Notes: generated from the letters alone by a model not told the origin. A DNA stretch of 64,000 nt from Mycobacteroides abscessus ATCC 19977 (GCF_000069185.1 NC_010397.1:1302001-1366000), one strand, 5' to 3'. Numbered from the stretch's first letter, positions 47,985-58,624 are shown. A program made the numbers and translations.

Positions 47985-48152
47985 ATGGCGGCCATGAAGC
48001 CCCGAACAGGCGACGGTCCTCTCGAGGCTACGAAAGAGGGGCGTGGAATCGTCATGCGCGTGCCACTGGAAGGTGGCGGTCGCTTGGTGGTCGAGCTGAC
48101 CCCTGATGAGGCTGCCGCGCTCGGCGACGAACTCAAGAACGTCACCAGCTAG
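47985..48152 (+). CDS. DUF3117 small protein (Rv1211-like)
   Basis: 55 residues, almost identical to the M. tuberculosis protein as remembered (AAMKPRTGDGPLEATKEGRG, then VMRVPLEGGGRLVVELTPDEAAALGDEL). A strong GGAGGGAG site at 47971-47978 sets ATG 47985. An older annotation extends the start upstream; the ribosome site does not support it. The function is unknown, and calmodulin-like activity has been suggested. The repeats upstream imply regulation. Confidence 0.88.
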   Translation: MAAMKPRTGDGPLEATKEGRGIVMRVPLEGGGRLVVELTPDEAAALGDELKNVTS

Positions 48153-48172
48153 GGCCCACAGCTCTCCGGGCG

Positions 48173-49351
48173 CTAGCTGCAGACTTTTTGGTAGATCTGC
48201 AGCGTCATCTCTGCGATGTGCGCCCACGAGAACTCTTCGATACACCGTGCTCTGCCGGCGTTGCCGTACGCAGTGGCCCGGGCCGGGTCCGCGACCAGTG
48301 CGTTGACCGCATCGGCGAGCCCCGCCTCGAACGCGGCAGCTTCGCTGCTCTCGTACGCCACCAGTGTTCCGGTGACCCCGTCGGCAACCACTTCGGGGAT
48401 TCCGCCGACGCGCGATGCCACCACCGCGGTGCCACACGCCATGGCTTCCAGGTTCACGATGCCCAACGGTTCGTAGATCGACGGGCACACAAAAACCGTC
48501 GCCGCAGAAAGCACCTCCCGCAGCTTGGGCGTGGGCAGAAACTCCCGTATCCAGTGAACGCCGGGCCGGGCCGCGGCCAACTCGGTGACGGCTCCGGTGA
48601 TCTGCTCGGCGATTTCGGGGGTATCGGGCTCGCCCGCGCACAGGATCAGTTGCACCTCGGGCGAGAAACGGTGCGCCGCGGCCACCAGGTGCGCCAGCCC
48701 CTTCTGCCGGGTGATCCGCCCGACGAACGCCACAATCGGACGAGTCAGGTCCACGCCGAGCCCGGCAAGCACCGATCCGGGTTGGGCGAACGCCTCCTCC
48801 GGATCCACCGGGTACCACGAGGTGGTGTCGATCCCATTGCGCACCACATGAATCCGGTCGGGGTCGAGGCCGGGATAGGTCGCGATGATGTCATCGCGCA
48901 TCCCGCCGCTGACCGCGATGACGGCATCAGCGGCGTGTATGGCGGTGTGTTCCACCCACGACGACACCCGGTATCCGCCGCCGAGCTGTTCGGCCTTCCA
49001 TGGGCGGCGTGGCTCCAGGGAATGTGCGGTCACGACGTGCGGGATGCCGTGCAGCAGCTTGGCCAGATGACCGGCCATTCCCGTGTACCAGGTATGCGAA
49101 TGCACCACGGTCGAGCCGGCGGCCGCGGCGGCCATCACCAGATCGGCGGACAGGGTGGTCAGGGCGGGGTTGGCGCCGTCCAGCGCGGGGTCGGGCCGAT
49201 GCACGAACGCGTTGTCGCGGGGCGCGCCCATACAGTGCACGTCGACATCGCACAGTGTGCGCAGCTGTGCAACCAGCTCGGTGACATGGACACCCGCCCC
49301 GCCGTACACCTCGGGTGGATACTCCCGCGTCATCATGGCCACCCGCGTCAT
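48173..49351 (-). CDS. glgM: GT4 glycosyltransferase GlgM (formerly GlgA)
   Basis: 392 residues. The GT-B fold shows REYPPEVYGGAGVHVTELV, HSHTWYTGMAGH, and the C-terminal donor site (VGRITRQKG, FVCPSIYEPLGIVNLEAMACGTAVVA). In mycobacteria this protein (Rv1212c) makes alpha-maltose 1-phosphate from ADP-glucose and Glc1P for the GlgE pathway. ATG 49351 has the conserved N-terminus. It is divergent from glgC, whose product supplies ADP-glucose. Confidence 0.92.
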   Translation of the reverse strand: MTRVAMMTREYPPEVYGGAGVHVTELVAQLRTLCDVDVHCMGAPRDNAFVHRPDPALDGANPALTTLSADLVMAAAAAGSTVVHSHTWYTGMAGHLAKLLHGIPHVVTAHSLEPRRPWKAEQLGGGYRVSSWVEHTAIHAADAVIAVSGGMRDDIIATYPGLDPDRIHVVRNGIDTTSWYPVDPEEAFAQPGSVLAGLGVDLTRPIVAFVGRITRQKGLAHLVAAAHRFSPEVQLILCAGEPDTPEIAEQITGAVTELAAARPGVHWIREFLPTPKLREVLSAATVFVCPSIYEPLGIVNLEAMACGTAVVASRVGGIPEVVADGVTGTLVAYESSEAAAFEAGLADAVNALVADPARATAYGNAGRARCIEEFSWAHIAEMTLQIYQKVCS

Positions 49352-49358
49352 AGCCACG

Positions 49359-49364
49359 ACCGTA
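49359..49364 (-). promoter_or_regulatory. leaderless -10 for glgM
   Basis: TACGGT on the minus strand with 7 nt to ATG 49351. Confidence 0.5.
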
Positions 49365-49464
49365 GTAGGTGGCTCCGACGGCCGCTGCCTCTGGCTCTTC
49401 ACGCAAGCGGCTCATCGCCGGCCCGCCACAGGGTGTAGCGCTGGCCGCTTCTGCCGACTGCCGA

Positions 49465-49470
49465 TAGGTT
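49465..49470 (+). promoter_or_regulatory. leaderless -10 for glgC
   Basis: TAGGTT with 7 nt to ATG 49478. Together with the glgM hexamer it makes a divergent leaderless pair in the 126-bp gap. Confidence 0.5.
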
Positions 49471-49477
49471 GATTGCT

Positions 49478-50692
49478 ATGAGGGCATCGCCACACGTTCT
49501 GGGGATCGTGCTTGCCGGCGGTGAAGGCAAGCGGCTCTACCCGTTGACTGCCGATCGAGCGAAACCGGCGGTGCCCTTCGGTGGCGCGTATCGCCTCATC
49601 GACTTCGTGCTGAGCAACCTGGTCAACGCGCGGTTCCTGCGTATTTGCGTTCTCACCCAATACAAATCGCATTCACTGGACCGGCACATCTCGCAGAACT
49701 GGCGTCTGTCGGGTCTGGCGGGGGAGTACATCACCCCGGTGCCCGCTCAACAGCGACTCGGCCCGCGCTGGTACACCGGTAGCGCCGATGCCATCCATCA
49801 GTCGCTCAATCTGATCTTCGACGAGGATCCCGAGTACATCGTGGTGTTCGGTGCCGACCACGTGTACCGGATGGACCCCGAGCAGATGCTGGACTTTCAC
49901 ATAGAAAGTGGAGCAGCGGTGACCGTCGCGGGCATCCGGGTGCCCCGCACCGAGGCGAGTGCGTTCGGATGCATCGATGCCGACGACACTGGGCGCATTC
50001 GCGAGTTCGTGGAGAAGCCGGCGAATCCTCCCGGTACTCCGGACGATCCCGATGCGGCCTTCGTCTCGATGGGGAACTACATCTTCACCACCAAGGAACT
50101 CATCGACGTGATCCGCGCGGATGCCGATGACGACCATTCCGACCACGACATGGGCGGTGACATCATTCCCCGGCTGGTGGCCGACGGCCGCGCGGCAGTC
50201 TACGACTTCAACACCAACCTGGTCCCCGGAGCCACCGAGCGTGATCACGCCTACTGGCGCGATGTCGGAACCCTGGACGCGTTCTATGACGCGCACATGG
50301 ATCTGGTGTCGGTGCATCCGGTGTTCAATCTGTACAACCGGCGCTGGCCGATCCGCGGTGAATCGGAGAACCTGGCGCCCGCCAAGTTCGTCAACGGGGG
50401 ATCGGCGCAAGAGTCGGTGGTGGGGGCCGGCAGCATCGTGTCTGCTGCGTCGGTGCGTAATTCGGTGCTGTCCTCCAACGTCGTGATCGACGACGGCGCC
50501 GTCGTCGAGGGCAGTGTGCTGATGCCCGGCGTGCGGGTGGGGCGCGGCGCCGTGGTGCGGCACGCGATTCTGGACAAGAACGTGGTAGTCGGTGTGGGCG
50601 AACAGGTTGGCGTCGATATCGAGCGCGACCGGGAACGCTTCAACGTCAGCGCGGGCGGCGTGGTCGCCGTCGGTAAGGGCGTCTGGATCTGA
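49478..50692 (+). CDS. glgC: glucose-1-phosphate adenylyltransferase GlgC
   Basis: 404 residues, identical in length to the M. tuberculosis enzyme. The substrate motif [24 protein letters not shown], and the C-terminal left-handed helix ([33 protein letters not shown]) are complete. It makes ADP-glucose for alpha-glucan, maltose-1-phosphate and MGLP synthesis. A TTG 9 bp upstream is rejected because the ATG has the leaderless spacing. Confidence 0.94.
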   Translation: MRASPHVLGIVLAGGEGKRLYPLTADRAKPAVPFGGAYRLIDFVLSNLVNARFLRICVLTQYKSHSLDRHISQNWRLSGLAGEYITPVPAQQRLGPRWYTGSADAIHQSLNLIFDEDPEYIVVFGADHVYRMDPEQMLDFHIESGAAVTVAGIRVPRTEASAFGCIDADDTGRIREFVEKPANPPGTPDDPDAAFVSMGNYIFTTKELIDVIRADADDDHSDHDMGGDIIPRLVADGRAAVYDFNTNLVPGATERDHAYWRDVGTLDAFYDAHMDLVSVHPVFNLYNRRWPIRGESENLAPAKFVNGGSAQESVVGAGSIVSAASVRNSVLSSNVVIDDGAVVEGSVLMPGVRVGRGAVVRHAILDKNVVVGVGEQVGVDIERDRERFNVSAGGVVAVGKGVWI

Positions 50693-50705
50693 GCCCTGTC
50701 CCCCG

Positions 50706-52092
50706 TTACCGGCCGTCGGCCTCCTGTAATGCGGGCAGGGTGGCCAGTCGGTTGACCGCGTGCCGGATTGTGGCCGGTTTGAGCTGTCCGTATCCGAGGA
50801 CCAGCCCGGGATTCGACGGGTCGGGACGGGCCCGGTAGTCGTCGAGGTCGGTGATGTGCATACCGATGGGATCGGGCCTGTTCCACGGCCGCTGATGCTG
50901 AAATGCCTTGGCGCAGTGATGCCAAGACGTGCAGGCCGGCCTCGGTTCCGGTGACGTGAGTGACGGCGGCGATTTTTTCCAGGGACTGCAACATGGTGGC
51001 GCGGCGGTCTTGGTACAGCTTGCGGACACGGGCGATGTGCCGCGCGAGCTCACCGCTGGTGAGCAGGTGGGTGACGGCTTGTTGCACGGGAGCGGAAACG
51101 GTTGCGCCCAGTGCGTCGCGGGTATCAAGGACAGGCTGCAGCAGATGCGTTGGTACGCGTAGATAACTGAGCCGCAGGCCCGGATCGAGGACCTTCGACA
51201 TCGTGCCCAGATAGATCGTGCTCGCGGTGGTGTCCAGACCGGCCAGGCTGGGCAGCGGGGCTACCCCGAACCGGAACTCGCTGTCGTAGTCATCCTCCAC
51301 CAGGATCACTCCCGCGTCACGTGCCCAGCGCAAGATATCGCCGCGTACACCGGGACTGATTCGATGGCCTAGCGGGTACTGATGGCTAGGTGTCAGATAC
51401 GCAGCCTCAATTGGCTTCTCGATGGATTGAAGCCCGCTCAGGAACTGATCGGCATCGGTGACGTCGACCGGTACCCACCGCACCCCGAGCGTCTGGAAGG
51501 TCCGGCGTATGTCGGGATAGCCGGGGTCTTCGACGGCGACCGCACGCTCTCGCCATTGGAAAGCGAGTGTGAGAAGTGTCAGGGCTTCGGCAGTTCCGGC
51601 GCAGACCACAATCTGCGACGGGTCGCATGGCAATCCGCGGGAGGACCGTAGGTAGGTGGACAATGCCGCACGTAGTGCCGCGCTGCCCGGCGGCGGAGGA
51701 GGCGTGGTAGAAGGCTCTATCGACCGCCAGGCCGCGCGCCATCCGACCCGCGAGATATCTCCGGGGTTGAGATCTCCTGGGCGCATATCGATTTCGATGT
51801 CTTCATCAGACATCGTCGCGGATCCTGCTGGGTCTCGCGCGACGTCGCTCGTGGCGTGCGGGCGGTGGGAGACGACGGTTCCCGAGCCCTGCGAGGACTC
51901 GATCCAGCCTTCACCTTCAAGTTCCTGCAGCGCCGCCACTACGGTGCTTCTGGACACACCCAATGCGGAGGCCACCGCACGACTGGATGGCACGGGCGAT
52001 CCCGGGCCGAGTACACCGGATTCCAGCGCACTGCGCAATTGTTGAACGATCTGCGCGCGAATACTCAGCCGAGAGGCACGATCAACTCTCAT
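50706..52092 (-). pseudogene. MocR/PdxR-type GntR-aminotransferase regulator, frameshifted
   Basis: The gene starts at ATG 52092 with a GntR winged helix (IRAQIVQQLRSALESGVL, SSRAVASALGVSRSTVVAALQ), followed by a PLP aminotransferase-like domain (ALTLLTLAFQW, VEDDYDSEFRF, the PLP Lys in GTMSKVLDPGLRLSYLRVP). Near 50870-50885, after EAGLHVLASLRQGISASAAVEQAR, the reading frame is lost. The expected C-terminus (IGMHITDLDDY, LVLGYGQLKPATI) continues in the adjacent frame to TAA 50706. One extra base explains it. The unshifted frame reads into nonsense antisense to glgC. Either a pseudogene or a sequencing error. Confidence 0.8.
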
Positions 52093-52143
52093 CGGGATGT
52101 TCAGAGTCAAGACAACACCTCGCCGCCGCAGGTGACCCGTATC

Positions 52144-52172
52144 ATTTCACACCGCACTGGACTGGTTGAAAT
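52144..52172. promoter_or_regulatory. candidate MocR operator in the MocR-PNPOx gap
   Basis: ATTTCA (52144-52149) and its complement TGAAAT (52167-52172) enclose two tandem ACTGG copies (52156-52165). It lies between the divergent MocR and PNPOx genes. A MocR-type site is plausible; not proven. Confidence 0.35.
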
Positions 52173-52223
52173 CACCGAATGTGGTCTGTCGTCTCACCGC
52201 GGCCTCGCGAGACCATGTGTCAC

Positions 52224-52922
52224 ATGACAGTGAGCACGACGAATACCGATGATCAACTGCGTGACAGCCCAGACCTTTTGGTGCACCGCTATAAGTGGCT
52301 GCAGCGGCGTGAGCGGGCCGACTTGTTCGCGATCCTGGACGCGGGAACCATTGCGCATGTCGGTTTTGTCCGTCCTGACGGCAAGCCGATGGTCATCCCC
52401 ATGGCGTACGCACGGGACGGCGAGTTCCTGCTCATGCATGGGTCTTCGGGTTCGGGACTGACGCGATCGGCCGTTGCGGGCGTTGAGCTGGTGGCCACGA
52501 TCTCCATCTTCGATGGTCTTGTCTACGCACAGTCATTGTTTGATTCAACGGTAAATTACCGCTGTGCAATGGTTTTCGGTAGAGCGGTGCCGGTCACGGA
52601 GCGGGAACGCGAAGATTGCATCCGCGTGATCTCCGAGCGCCTTATGCCCGGGCGTTGGACAGAAGTGCGGCCGCCGACGAAGCGGGAACTGGCCGCCACG
52701 TATGTCTTGCGGATGCCGTTGGACATGTCCAGCGTTAAGGTACGTGAAGGGCAACCCACCGAGGACGCCCGTTCCGGAATATGGACGGGATATCTTCCCT
52801 TTGAGTCGGTGGTAGGCGAGCCGGTGCCCCAGTTGGGCGTCGATATTGTTCCGGCCCAATCCATCACCATGGCTGCTGACGTGTGGAAGCAGCGGCTCCG
52901 GCGGCCTACATCAGCCGAGTGA
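52224..52922 (+). CDS. pyridoxamine 5'-phosphate oxidase family protein
   Basis: 232 residues from ATG 52224. The flavin split barrel is visible: RADLFAILDAGTIAHVGFVRPDGKPMVIPMAYAR, GEFLLMHGSSGSGLTR, then a C-terminal extension. This is the NimA-like/FMN-binding group next to MocR regulators, where a B6-linked or detoxification role is typical. It is divergent from the frameshifted MocR gene, so loss of that regulator may have altered its expression. ATG 52215 is an alternative start. Confidence 0.8.
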   Translation: MTVSTTNTDDQLRDSPDLLVHRYKWLQRRERADLFAILDAGTIAHVGFVRPDGKPMVIPMAYARDGEFLLMHGSSGSGLTRSAVAGVELVATISIFDGLVYAQSLFDSTVNYRCAMVFGRAVPVTEREREDCIRVISERLMPGRWTEVRPPTKRELAATYVLRMPLDMSSVKVREGQPTEDARSGIWTGYLPFESVVGEPVPQLGVDIVPAQSITMAADVWKQRLRRPTSAE

Positions 52923-52937
52923 ATGTCAGGGGTGCCC

Positions 52938-53612
52938 TCACCACACCAGCGGTACCAGGCGGCTGCGCACCTTCTCGGTGTATTCGTCGTAGCCCTGCAG
53001 ATCATGGCGCAACATCTTCTCTTCGTCGATGATGCGTACCACCAGCGCGGCAGCAGCCGGGACGGTGGCAAGCAGCCCCCAATACGATCCCAGCGCCAGC
53101 GGCATGCCGACCATCATCACCAGAGACCCGGTGTACATGGGGTGGCGCACCAGTCCGTACAACCCGGTTGCCGTGACGGTTTGCCCGGACTCGACGGTGA
53201 TGCTGGCCGCGGCATAGTTGTTCTGGGCCACTACGAGTGTGGCCATCCCCAATCCGCCGATCGTCAGCACTTCACCGACGATCACCAGCCAGGTTGGCGC
53301 CTGAGACCAGCCGAACCGATGATCGAACGCGCTCACCACGACGAGCGCCACGAAGGAGCTCAGGAGTAGGGTGACCGCGAACTTCTGCACCGGGCGCGTC
53401 TCGGCCATCGGGCCACCGTGTAGACGTCGTTGCAGCACTGCGGGATTCGATCTGGCCAAGTAGATCGAGGAGACCCCGGAGCAGACCACGAAGATCGCCA
53501 GGAAGACCCATGCCTGCCAGTAGTGGAATGTGCCTGCGGGCCAGAACAGCGCCGCGCCGAACACAGCCAGGCCAGTCAGGCCCGAAATCAGGGCTTGTGC
53601 ACCAGTTTTCAT
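52938..53612 (-). CDS. isoprenylcysteine methyltransferase (ICMT/PEMT)-like membrane protein (Rv1216c-like)
   Basis: 224 residues with five to six membrane segments. The GLYGLVRHPMYTGSLVMMVGMPLALGS motif and a C-terminal EEKMLRHDLQGYDEYTEKVRSRLVP are the SAM-dependent ICMT/PEMT signature. ATG 53612 follows AAGGAA. It is the last gene of the ABC exporter operon; membrane-lipid or prenyl substrate methylation is possible, but the substrate is unknown. Confidence 0.85.
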   Translation of the reverse strand: MKTGAQALISGLTGLAVFGAALFWPAGTFHYWQAWVFLAIFVVCSGVSSIYLARSNPAVLQRRLHGGPMAETRPVQKFAVTLLLSSFVALVVVSAFDHRFGWSQAPTWLVIVGEVLTIGGLGMATLVVAQNNYAAASITVESGQTVTATGLYGLVRHPMYTGSLVMMVGMPLALGSYWGLLATVPAAAALVVRIIDEEKMLRHDLQGYDEYTEKVRSRLVPLVW

Positions 53613-53625
53613 GGATGTTCCTTTC

Positions 53626-55248
53626 TCAGATCGCGTCGCGCCGGCGATACAGGGCACCTGCGGCCGCGGCCAAACCCGCGCCGAGGACGATAAGAAGTGA
53701 CATGGTGAGCCATGGATACTCCACGGGTGCGCTGACGCGCATCACCGGCGATAGCTTCACCATCCAGGTGGGCAGCTGCAGTATCCCGGCATAGAGCATG
53801 CCCACCGAGAATGCCACCACCACCCAGCCAATCCAGCTCTGCCGCAGGGCGACCGCGACAGCCGCGATACCGCACACGACCAACAGTGCCGGAATCTGAG
53901 CAAGACCGGCAAGAATAAGACGCCACACCAGATCCGGGTCGTGCAAGGTGCTGGCGGCGCCCAGTCCCGCGCCGAGACCGGCGATCGTCATCAATAGCGC
54001 GCTGCCCAGGGCCGTCATCGCCACCGCGGACAGCAGCCAGGTCCAGCGCGACACGGCACGGGCCAGCACCGCCTCGGTGATACCCGATTGTTCGTCCTTG
54101 GCAAGCCTCAGGATCGCGGAAACCGCGTACGCGGTGACCGCGATGGCGAGCACCTGATTGAAGGTGGCGAAAATGCTGTCGAGGCCGTGTGCCGTGAACG
54201 CACGGGCCAGTAAGGGGTTGGTGTCGATGGAATCTCGCAGGCTCTTGGCCATCGAACCGAATGCCATACCGCCCAGAAAGACTCCGAATCCCCATCCGGT
54301 GATCAGTCCACGCTGTAGTTGCCCGTTCAGCCCGACTACCGTCTTGATCTCGGGAGCGTTGGGGTTCTCGCCGCGGGAGGGTAGTACGCCCGCGTCGTAT
54401 TGGCGATGTCCTTCCAGCAGGTGTGCGGTCAGCATCAGCGCGAGCGTGGTGCCCAGCAGTAATAGGAAGGGCCACCAGCGCAGGTCGACGAAGGGGCGCA
54501 TCTGCTGGGCCCATGCCAACGGGGAGAACCAGCTGAGCGCACTGCCCTTGTTGTCGATGATGTCGCCGAGGCCACGAACCACGACCGCCGCGGCCAAGGC
54601 CGCCATGGCGGCTCCGCTGGCCGCTCGCGCGGTTCGCCACAGCTGTGCGGTAACAGCCCCGAGGCCGGCGAAAACCATGGAGGCTCCGATGATTCCAAGG
54701 CTGATGCCGAGGCTGTTGATGAAGTCGAAGTCGGCTGCGGACAATGCCGCCGTCATGGCGACGGCGAGGACGGCATTCATCAGAGCCACCACGATCAGGG
54801 CGGCGTAGGTGCGTGCTTGATGGCCGATCACCGCCGACATCACCAGCTCAGCGGCACCGGACTCTTCTTCGGCCCGGGTGTGGCGGATGACCGTCAGGAT
54901 GGACATGATGGCGGCAGCGGCGATCATGACGGTCATGAGTTCGTTGGCCACCATGACGCCGACATCGGTTTCGTTGATGCCAAAGCTTGGTCCACTCATG
55001 ATGATCCCGGCTGGTGTCTTCATCATCGTGACCCGCGCCATGCGGTCGGCGGTGGTGGGGTACATGGACTCGAAGGCCAGCGGTGTGTAGGTCATCAGGA
55101 GCGTCAGCCAGCCCACCCACATACAAATCCGGAATCGGTCGCGGCGTAGGGCCAACATGATCAATGTGCCGATGCCGGTCAGTGGGTGCCGGGGTGTTCC
55201 GTCGGTACCAGGCCGGTGGATGGGAAGTGTCGCGAAATCGGTGCTCAC
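53626..55248 (-). CDS. ABC exporter permease (Rv1217c-like)
   Basis: 540 residues with about 12 hydrophobic segments in two halves, as in tetronasin-type ABC-2 exporters. The gene overlaps the ATPase stop (GTGA) and is the membrane partner of it. The homologous M. tuberculosis system exports drugs, and its expression is controlled by RaaS. The family shares little motif-level similarity, so the call rests on topology and context. Confidence 0.85.
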   Translation of the reverse strand: MSTDFATLPIHRPGTDGTPRHPLTGIGTLIMLALRRDRFRICMWVGWLTLLMTYTPLAFESMYPTTADRMARVTMMKTPAGIIMSGPSFGINETDVGVMVANELMTVMIAAAAIMSILTVIRHTRAEEESGAAELVMSAVIGHQARTYAALIVVALMNAVLAVAMTAALSAADFDFINSLGISLGIIGASMVFAGLGAVTAQLWRTARAASGAAMAALAAAVVVRGLGDIIDNKGSALSWFSPLAWAQQMRPFVDLRWWPFLLLLGTTLALMLTAHLLEGHRQYDAGVLPSRGENPNAPEIKTVVGLNGQLQRGLITGWGFGVFLGGMAFGSMAKSLRDSIDTNPLLARAFTAHGLDSIFATFNQVLAIAVTAYAVSAILRLAKDEQSGITEAVLARAVSRWTWLLSAVAMTALGSALLMTIAGLGAGLGAASTLHDPDLVWRLILAGLAQIPALLVVCGIAAVAVALRQSWIGWVVVAFSVGMLYAGILQLPTWMVKLSPVMRVSAPVEYPWLTMSLLIVLGAGLAAAAGALYRRRDAI

Positions 55249-56150
55249 CGCGAGGCGCCCTGGTACTCGCGCATGAACAATTCTTCGAGGGAGGCGGGGG
55301 CCACGCTCAGGTCGACGATCCCGAGACCGGCCAATTGTTCCATCGTGCGGTCAAGATCGCTGCGATCCACGGTGAAGGATGCGCGGTTGCCTCCGATGGT
55401 GACGTCGCGCAACTGTGGAATCGATTTCAGTCCTGAGGGATTGGCCAAGGTGCGCACCGTGACCGACGTCCGCATGAAGTGCCGTAGCTCGGCCAATGAA
55501 CCCGAGAGCACGGTACGGCCGGCGCGCACGATGGTGACCCGGTGACAGAGCTTTTCCACCTCGGCCAGAATGTGGCTGGAAAGCAGTACCGCACATCCGC
55601 GTGTCGATACCTCGGCCACGCACTCTTGAAAGACCGTTTCCATGAGGGGATCCAGTCCTGAGGTCGGTTCGTCGAGGATGAACAGATCGGCGTCCGAACA
55701 GAATGCGGCTATCAGCGCCACCTTCTGACGATTTCCCTTGGAATATGTGCGCGCCTTCTTGGTGGGGTCCAATTCGAAGCGCTCGATGAGTTCATTGCGC
55801 CGGCGGATTGAAATATGTTCGGTACCAAGCATTCTGGTGAGGAAGTCGATGGCCTGCCCGCCGGTGAGGTTGGGCCACAGGGTGACATCTCCCGGTACGT
55901 AGGCGATCAGTCGGTGCAGGTCGACGGCATTGACCCAGGGGTCGCCGCCGAGGAGCTGTACGGTGCCGGCATCGGCGCGCAGCAGGCCGAGTAGTACCCG
56001 GATTGTGGTGGACTTGCCGGCGCCGTTCGGTCCGAGGAAGCCCGCCACTTCGCCATGTGCGACGGACAAATCCAGGCCGTCGAGTGCCTTGGTTTTTCCG
56101 AAAAGCTTCGTCAGTCCTCGTATTTCGACCGCCAAATTCGGATACGTCAC
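55245..56150 (-). CDS. ABC exporter ATP-binding protein (Rv1218c-like)
   Basis: 301 residues. Walker [10 protein letters not shown], the signature YSKGNRQK (in place of LSGGQ), Walker [15 protein letters not shown] and the H-loop SSHIL are all present. A C-terminal regulatory domain follows. It overlaps both neighbours (GTGA junctions), so raaS, ATPase and permease are one coupled operon. Confidence 0.92.
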   Translation of the reverse strand: MTYPNLAVEIRGLTKLFGKTKALDGLDLSVAHGEVAGFLGPNGAGKSTTIRVLLGLLRADAGTVQLLGGDPWVNAVDLHRLIAYVPGDVTLWPNLTGGQAIDFLTRMLGTEHISIRRRNELIERFELDPTKKARTYSKGNRQKVALIAAFCSDADLFILDEPTSGLDPLMETVFQECVAEVSTRGCAVLLSSHILAEVEKLCHRVTIVRAGRTVLSGSLAELRHFMRTSVTVRTLANPSGLKSIPQLRDVTIGGNRASFTVDRSDLDRTMEQLAGLGIVDLSVAPASLEELFMREYQGASR

Positions 56151-56791
56151 TTCGGATCTCCTTTGCTGTGAGATTTATCCTGTTGTACGGCAAAGGCATC
56201 GAGCATGGTGGAATCTGTCATCAGGCCCTCGGTGTAGACCTCGATCGCGGGGAAGATCAGTTCATCGGCGTAGCGCCGCAAGATTTCTCGCAGGTCCTCA
56301 TTCGCGTGCATCTGCACGTAGATGATCAGCGAGCCCACGCTGTTCAGTGAGACCCACAAGGCGCGACCCTTGGGATCGCGGCTCGGCTTGATGGTGCCGG
56401 CACGTACCCCGTCCTCAAGGTACTGCTCAGCATCGTCGATCGAACGGCGCAGGAAGGCGCGGCCCGGTTCGCCGCCGGATTGCACGCTGTGCAGCAGATA
56501 TCTGACCATCGGTGCGAACGTTTCGATTTCGTCGATGGCGTCCAGCCAGACTTGGGGGTCATTCGACGTGATGGTGCGCGATTTCTCCGAGCGGATGTAC
56601 GCCAGCAGGTAGTCGTCCACCGCTTGCCGGAGCCCGTCCTTGGACCCGTAGTGATGGATGACCAGTGCCGGGCTGACCCCCGCCGCGTCGGCGATGGCCC
56701 GCACGCTCGCGCCGTTTCCCTGCTCGCCCCACAACTTGATCGCAGCGTCACGAATGCGGGCGGCGGCAGTGAGGTCGTCGGCTGAACGCAT
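56147..56791 (-). CDS. raaS: TetR family repressor RaaS (Rv1219c-like)
   Basis: 214 residues from ATG 56791. The N-terminal HTH is [37 protein letters not shown]. The C-terminal ligand domain is typical for the RaaS group. It overlaps the ATPase gene. The start has a full promoter and a perfect palindrome around it, so autorepression of this exporter operon is nearly certain in outline. A second ATG at 56809 would fall upstream of the transcription start. Confidence 0.9.
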   Translation of the reverse strand: MRSADDLTAAARIRDAAIKLWGEQGNGASVRAIADAAGVSPALVIHHYGSKDGLRQAVDDYLLAYIRSEKSRTITSNDPQVWLDAIDEIETFAPMVRYLLHSVQSGGEPGRAFLRRSIDDAEQYLEDGVRAGTIKPSRDPKGRALWVSLNSVGSLIIYVQMHANEDLREILRRYADELIFPAIEVYTEGLMTDSTMLDAFAVQQDKSHSKGDPK

Positions 56792-56816
56792 GTTTAGCAG
56801 ATTAAACATGCGTTCA
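56783..56816. promoter_or_regulatory. RaaS operator: perfect 14-bp inverted repeat
   Basis: TGAACGCATGTTTA (56783-56796) and its exact complement (56803-56816) are separated by 6 bp. The palindrome covers the -10, the predicted transcription start and the start codon of raaS, a design suited to tight autorepression. Confidence 0.85.
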
Positions 56817-56828
56817 ATGCGAAGTCAA
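56799..56828 (-). promoter_or_regulatory. raaS promoter
   Basis: On the minus strand, -35 TTGACT (56823-56828), an 18-bp spacer, -10 TAATCT (56799-56804), then 7 nt to ATG 56791. This predicts a leaderless raaS mRNA. Confidence 0.7.
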
Positions 56829-56864
56829 GGAGGTCCCCGCGCTTCGAGCGAGAGCCGGTGCCAC

Positions 56865-56903
56865 AAAAAATGCCGGATGTGAGCGGCGGAGCTCACATCC
56901 GGC
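56865..56903 (-). terminator. intrinsic terminator after the O-methyltransferase gene
   Basis: A perfect 13-bp stem (56872-56884 with 56891-56903), a 6-nt loop, then TTTTTT on the minus strand (56870-56865). It stops transcripts from the O-methyltransferase gene before the raaS promoter. Confidence 0.88.
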
Positions 56904-56922
56904 GGGGAGGCGGTGGGACTGG

Positions 56923-57570
56923 TTAGTCTCGGGTCGCCGCTAGCAGGCCGTCGCCCAGCGGAATCAGGACGGCGGTAAACCTGCCGTCGTCGGCGATGAT
57001 ACGAGCGGCCTCGCGGACACCGACCACGTCTGGATCGTTGGCGCTGGGGTCGCCGGCCCGTCCACCGGCCGATGCCCCGTGGATGACGACGGCGCCGCCC
57101 GGGCGGAGCAGCCGGATGCCTCCGGCCAGGAAATCAGGTTGGTCGGCGGGTGCGGCATCGATGACCAGCAAGTCATAGGACTCGTCGGCCAACCGGGGCA
57201 GCACCTCCTGGGCGCGTCCACCGATCAATCGCGTGCGCGACGGCGCGATGGAGGCCTCCGAAAATGCCTGTTTGGCGCTGCGCTGGTGTTCGGGCTCCAC
57301 GTCAATGGTGGTGAGTACCCCGTCCTCGCGCATACCTGAGAGAAGCCACAATCCGCTGACCCCGGCACCCGTGCCGACTTCGACGACGGCCTTGCCGCCG
57401 GACAGGCGTGCGAAAACGCTCAGGAGTGCCCCTACCGCGGGTGTCACCGGGCCCGCGCCCAGGTCAACGGCACGTTCCCGGGCGGCGGCGACGATGTCAT
57501 CTTCGGAGATGGCGCCCTCGGCGTGGCTCACCATCGCCTCGACGGGGGATCGGTCTGCGCTGCTGGTCAC
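56923..57570 (-). CDS. class I O-methyltransferase (Rv1220c-like)
   Basis: 215 residues, the same as Rv1220c, from GTG 57570. Motif I is [19 protein letters not shown]; the [11 protein letters not shown] block corresponds to the metal-binding Asp region of CCoAOMT-type enzymes, and the second metal site is less clear. The substrate is unknown. It is divergent from sigE. A longer reading to GTG 57627 is possible but not conserved. Confidence 0.85.
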   Translation of the reverse strand: MTSSADRSPVEAMVSHAEGAISEDDIVAAARERAVDLGAGPVTPAVGALLSVFARLSGGKAVVEVGTGAGVSGLWLLSGMREDGVLTTIDVEPEHQRSAKQAFSEASIAPSRTRLIGGRAQEVLPRLADESYDLLVIDAAPADQPDFLAGGIRLLRPGGAVVIHGASAGGRAGDPSANDPDVVGVREAARIIADDGRFTAVLIPLGDGLLAATRD

Positions 57571-57743
57571 GATTCGATCCTGTCGAGCGCGAGTGAATCT
57601 GTCCTGCGACACGCCGAACTCCGCCACGATCGAGCGGGTTTCTTGGATGGAACTGCCTGGTGAGATCGGATCGAGACCGCATTCTCAGGAAGAGTTAAGT
57701 TAGCTCCTAAGTGACCCACACCTGGGTGGTAGAGGGTCAGTGC

Positions 57744-58514
57744 ATGTCGCGATCCATCCTGAACCAGAGCCCGAGCGACCCGCGTCTATCCGGGAATAAC
57801 ACCGATGGCATCTGGGTTGAGCAGGCTGACGGTCTCCCCACTGGGGGCGAGGCAGCCGTAACCGAACAGGAGGAACACGCGATTTCGCTTACGCGTATCA
57901 GCGAGCCCGATTACACCGAATTCGTCGACGCCGCCAACGCCGACGAACTATCCGGGACCGCAGTATTCGATGCCACTGGAGACCAGGCCGCCATGCCGTC
58001 CTGGGATGAACTGGTTCGTGAGCATGCCGACCGCGTGTACCGCCTGGCGTACCGGCTTTCCGGCAGCCAGCAAGATGCCGAGGACCTGACACAGGAAACC
58101 TTCATCAGGGTGTTCCGCTCGTTGCAGAACTACCAGCCCGGCACCTTCGAGGGTTGGCTGCACCGCATCACCACCAACCTGTTCCTCGACATGGTTCGTC
58201 GCCGCGGGCGCATCCGCATGGAAGCGCTGCCCGAGGACTACGACCGGGTGCCGGCTACCGACCCCGATCCCGAGCAGATCTATCACGACGCCCAGCTGGG
58301 TGCGGACCTGCAGGCCGCACTGGATTCATTGGCACCGGAGTTCCGTGCCGCCGTGGTCCTGTGCGATATCGAAGGTCTGTCCTACGAGGAGATCGGCGCC
58401 ACCCTGGATGTGAAGCTCGGCACCGTCCGCAGCCGTATCCACCGCGGTCGGCAGGCCATCCGGGAGTACCTGGCTGCACACTCCTCGGCATCCGCGCTCG
58501 CGGCCGCCGAGTAG
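57744..58514 (+). CDS. sigE: ECF sigma factor SigE
   Basis: 256 residues from ATG 57744 behind GAGGG. Region 2 is [20 protein letters not shown] with [14 protein letters not shown]; region 4 is [22 protein letters not shown] and [21 protein letters not shown]. The N-terminal 85 residues are the variable extension seen in SigE. SigE responds to envelope, heat and phosphate stress. The next genes (rseA, htrA, tatB) match Rv1222-Rv1224. A longer reading from GTG 57711 is possible, as several sigE translation starts are known in M. tuberculosis. Confidence 0.94.
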   Translation: MSRSILNQSPSDPRLSGNNTDGIWVEQADGLPTGGEAAVTEQEEHAISLTRISEPDYTEFVDAANADELSGTAVFDATGDQAAMPSWDELVREHADRVYRLAYRLSGSQQDAEDLTQETFIRVFRSLQNYQPGTFEGWLHRITTNLFLDMVRRRGRIRMEALPEDYDRVPATDPDPEQIYHDAQLGADLQAALDSLAPEFRAAVVLCDIEGLSYEEIGATLDVKLGTVRSRIHRGRQAIREYLAAHSSASALAAAE

Positions 58515-58624
58515 CGCGCGACACCATTGGTGCAGGTTGGTACGCAATGAGTACATTCGCGCGCTATCTTCGAGGTAGGCCGGTACGAGTCCGCCGGCCA
58601 TTCCGAACCGAAGGGAGCGTCGCC

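Noticed and set aside
50284..50705. C-terminal extension of the MocR frame over glgC
   Set aside because: After the frameshift the unshifted frame is Arg/Pro/Thr-rich antisense sequence, not protein.
57628..57743. SigE-type promoter (GGAAC, cGTT) upstream of sigE
   Set aside because: A GGAACT occurs near 57652 but no cGTT at the right spacing was found.
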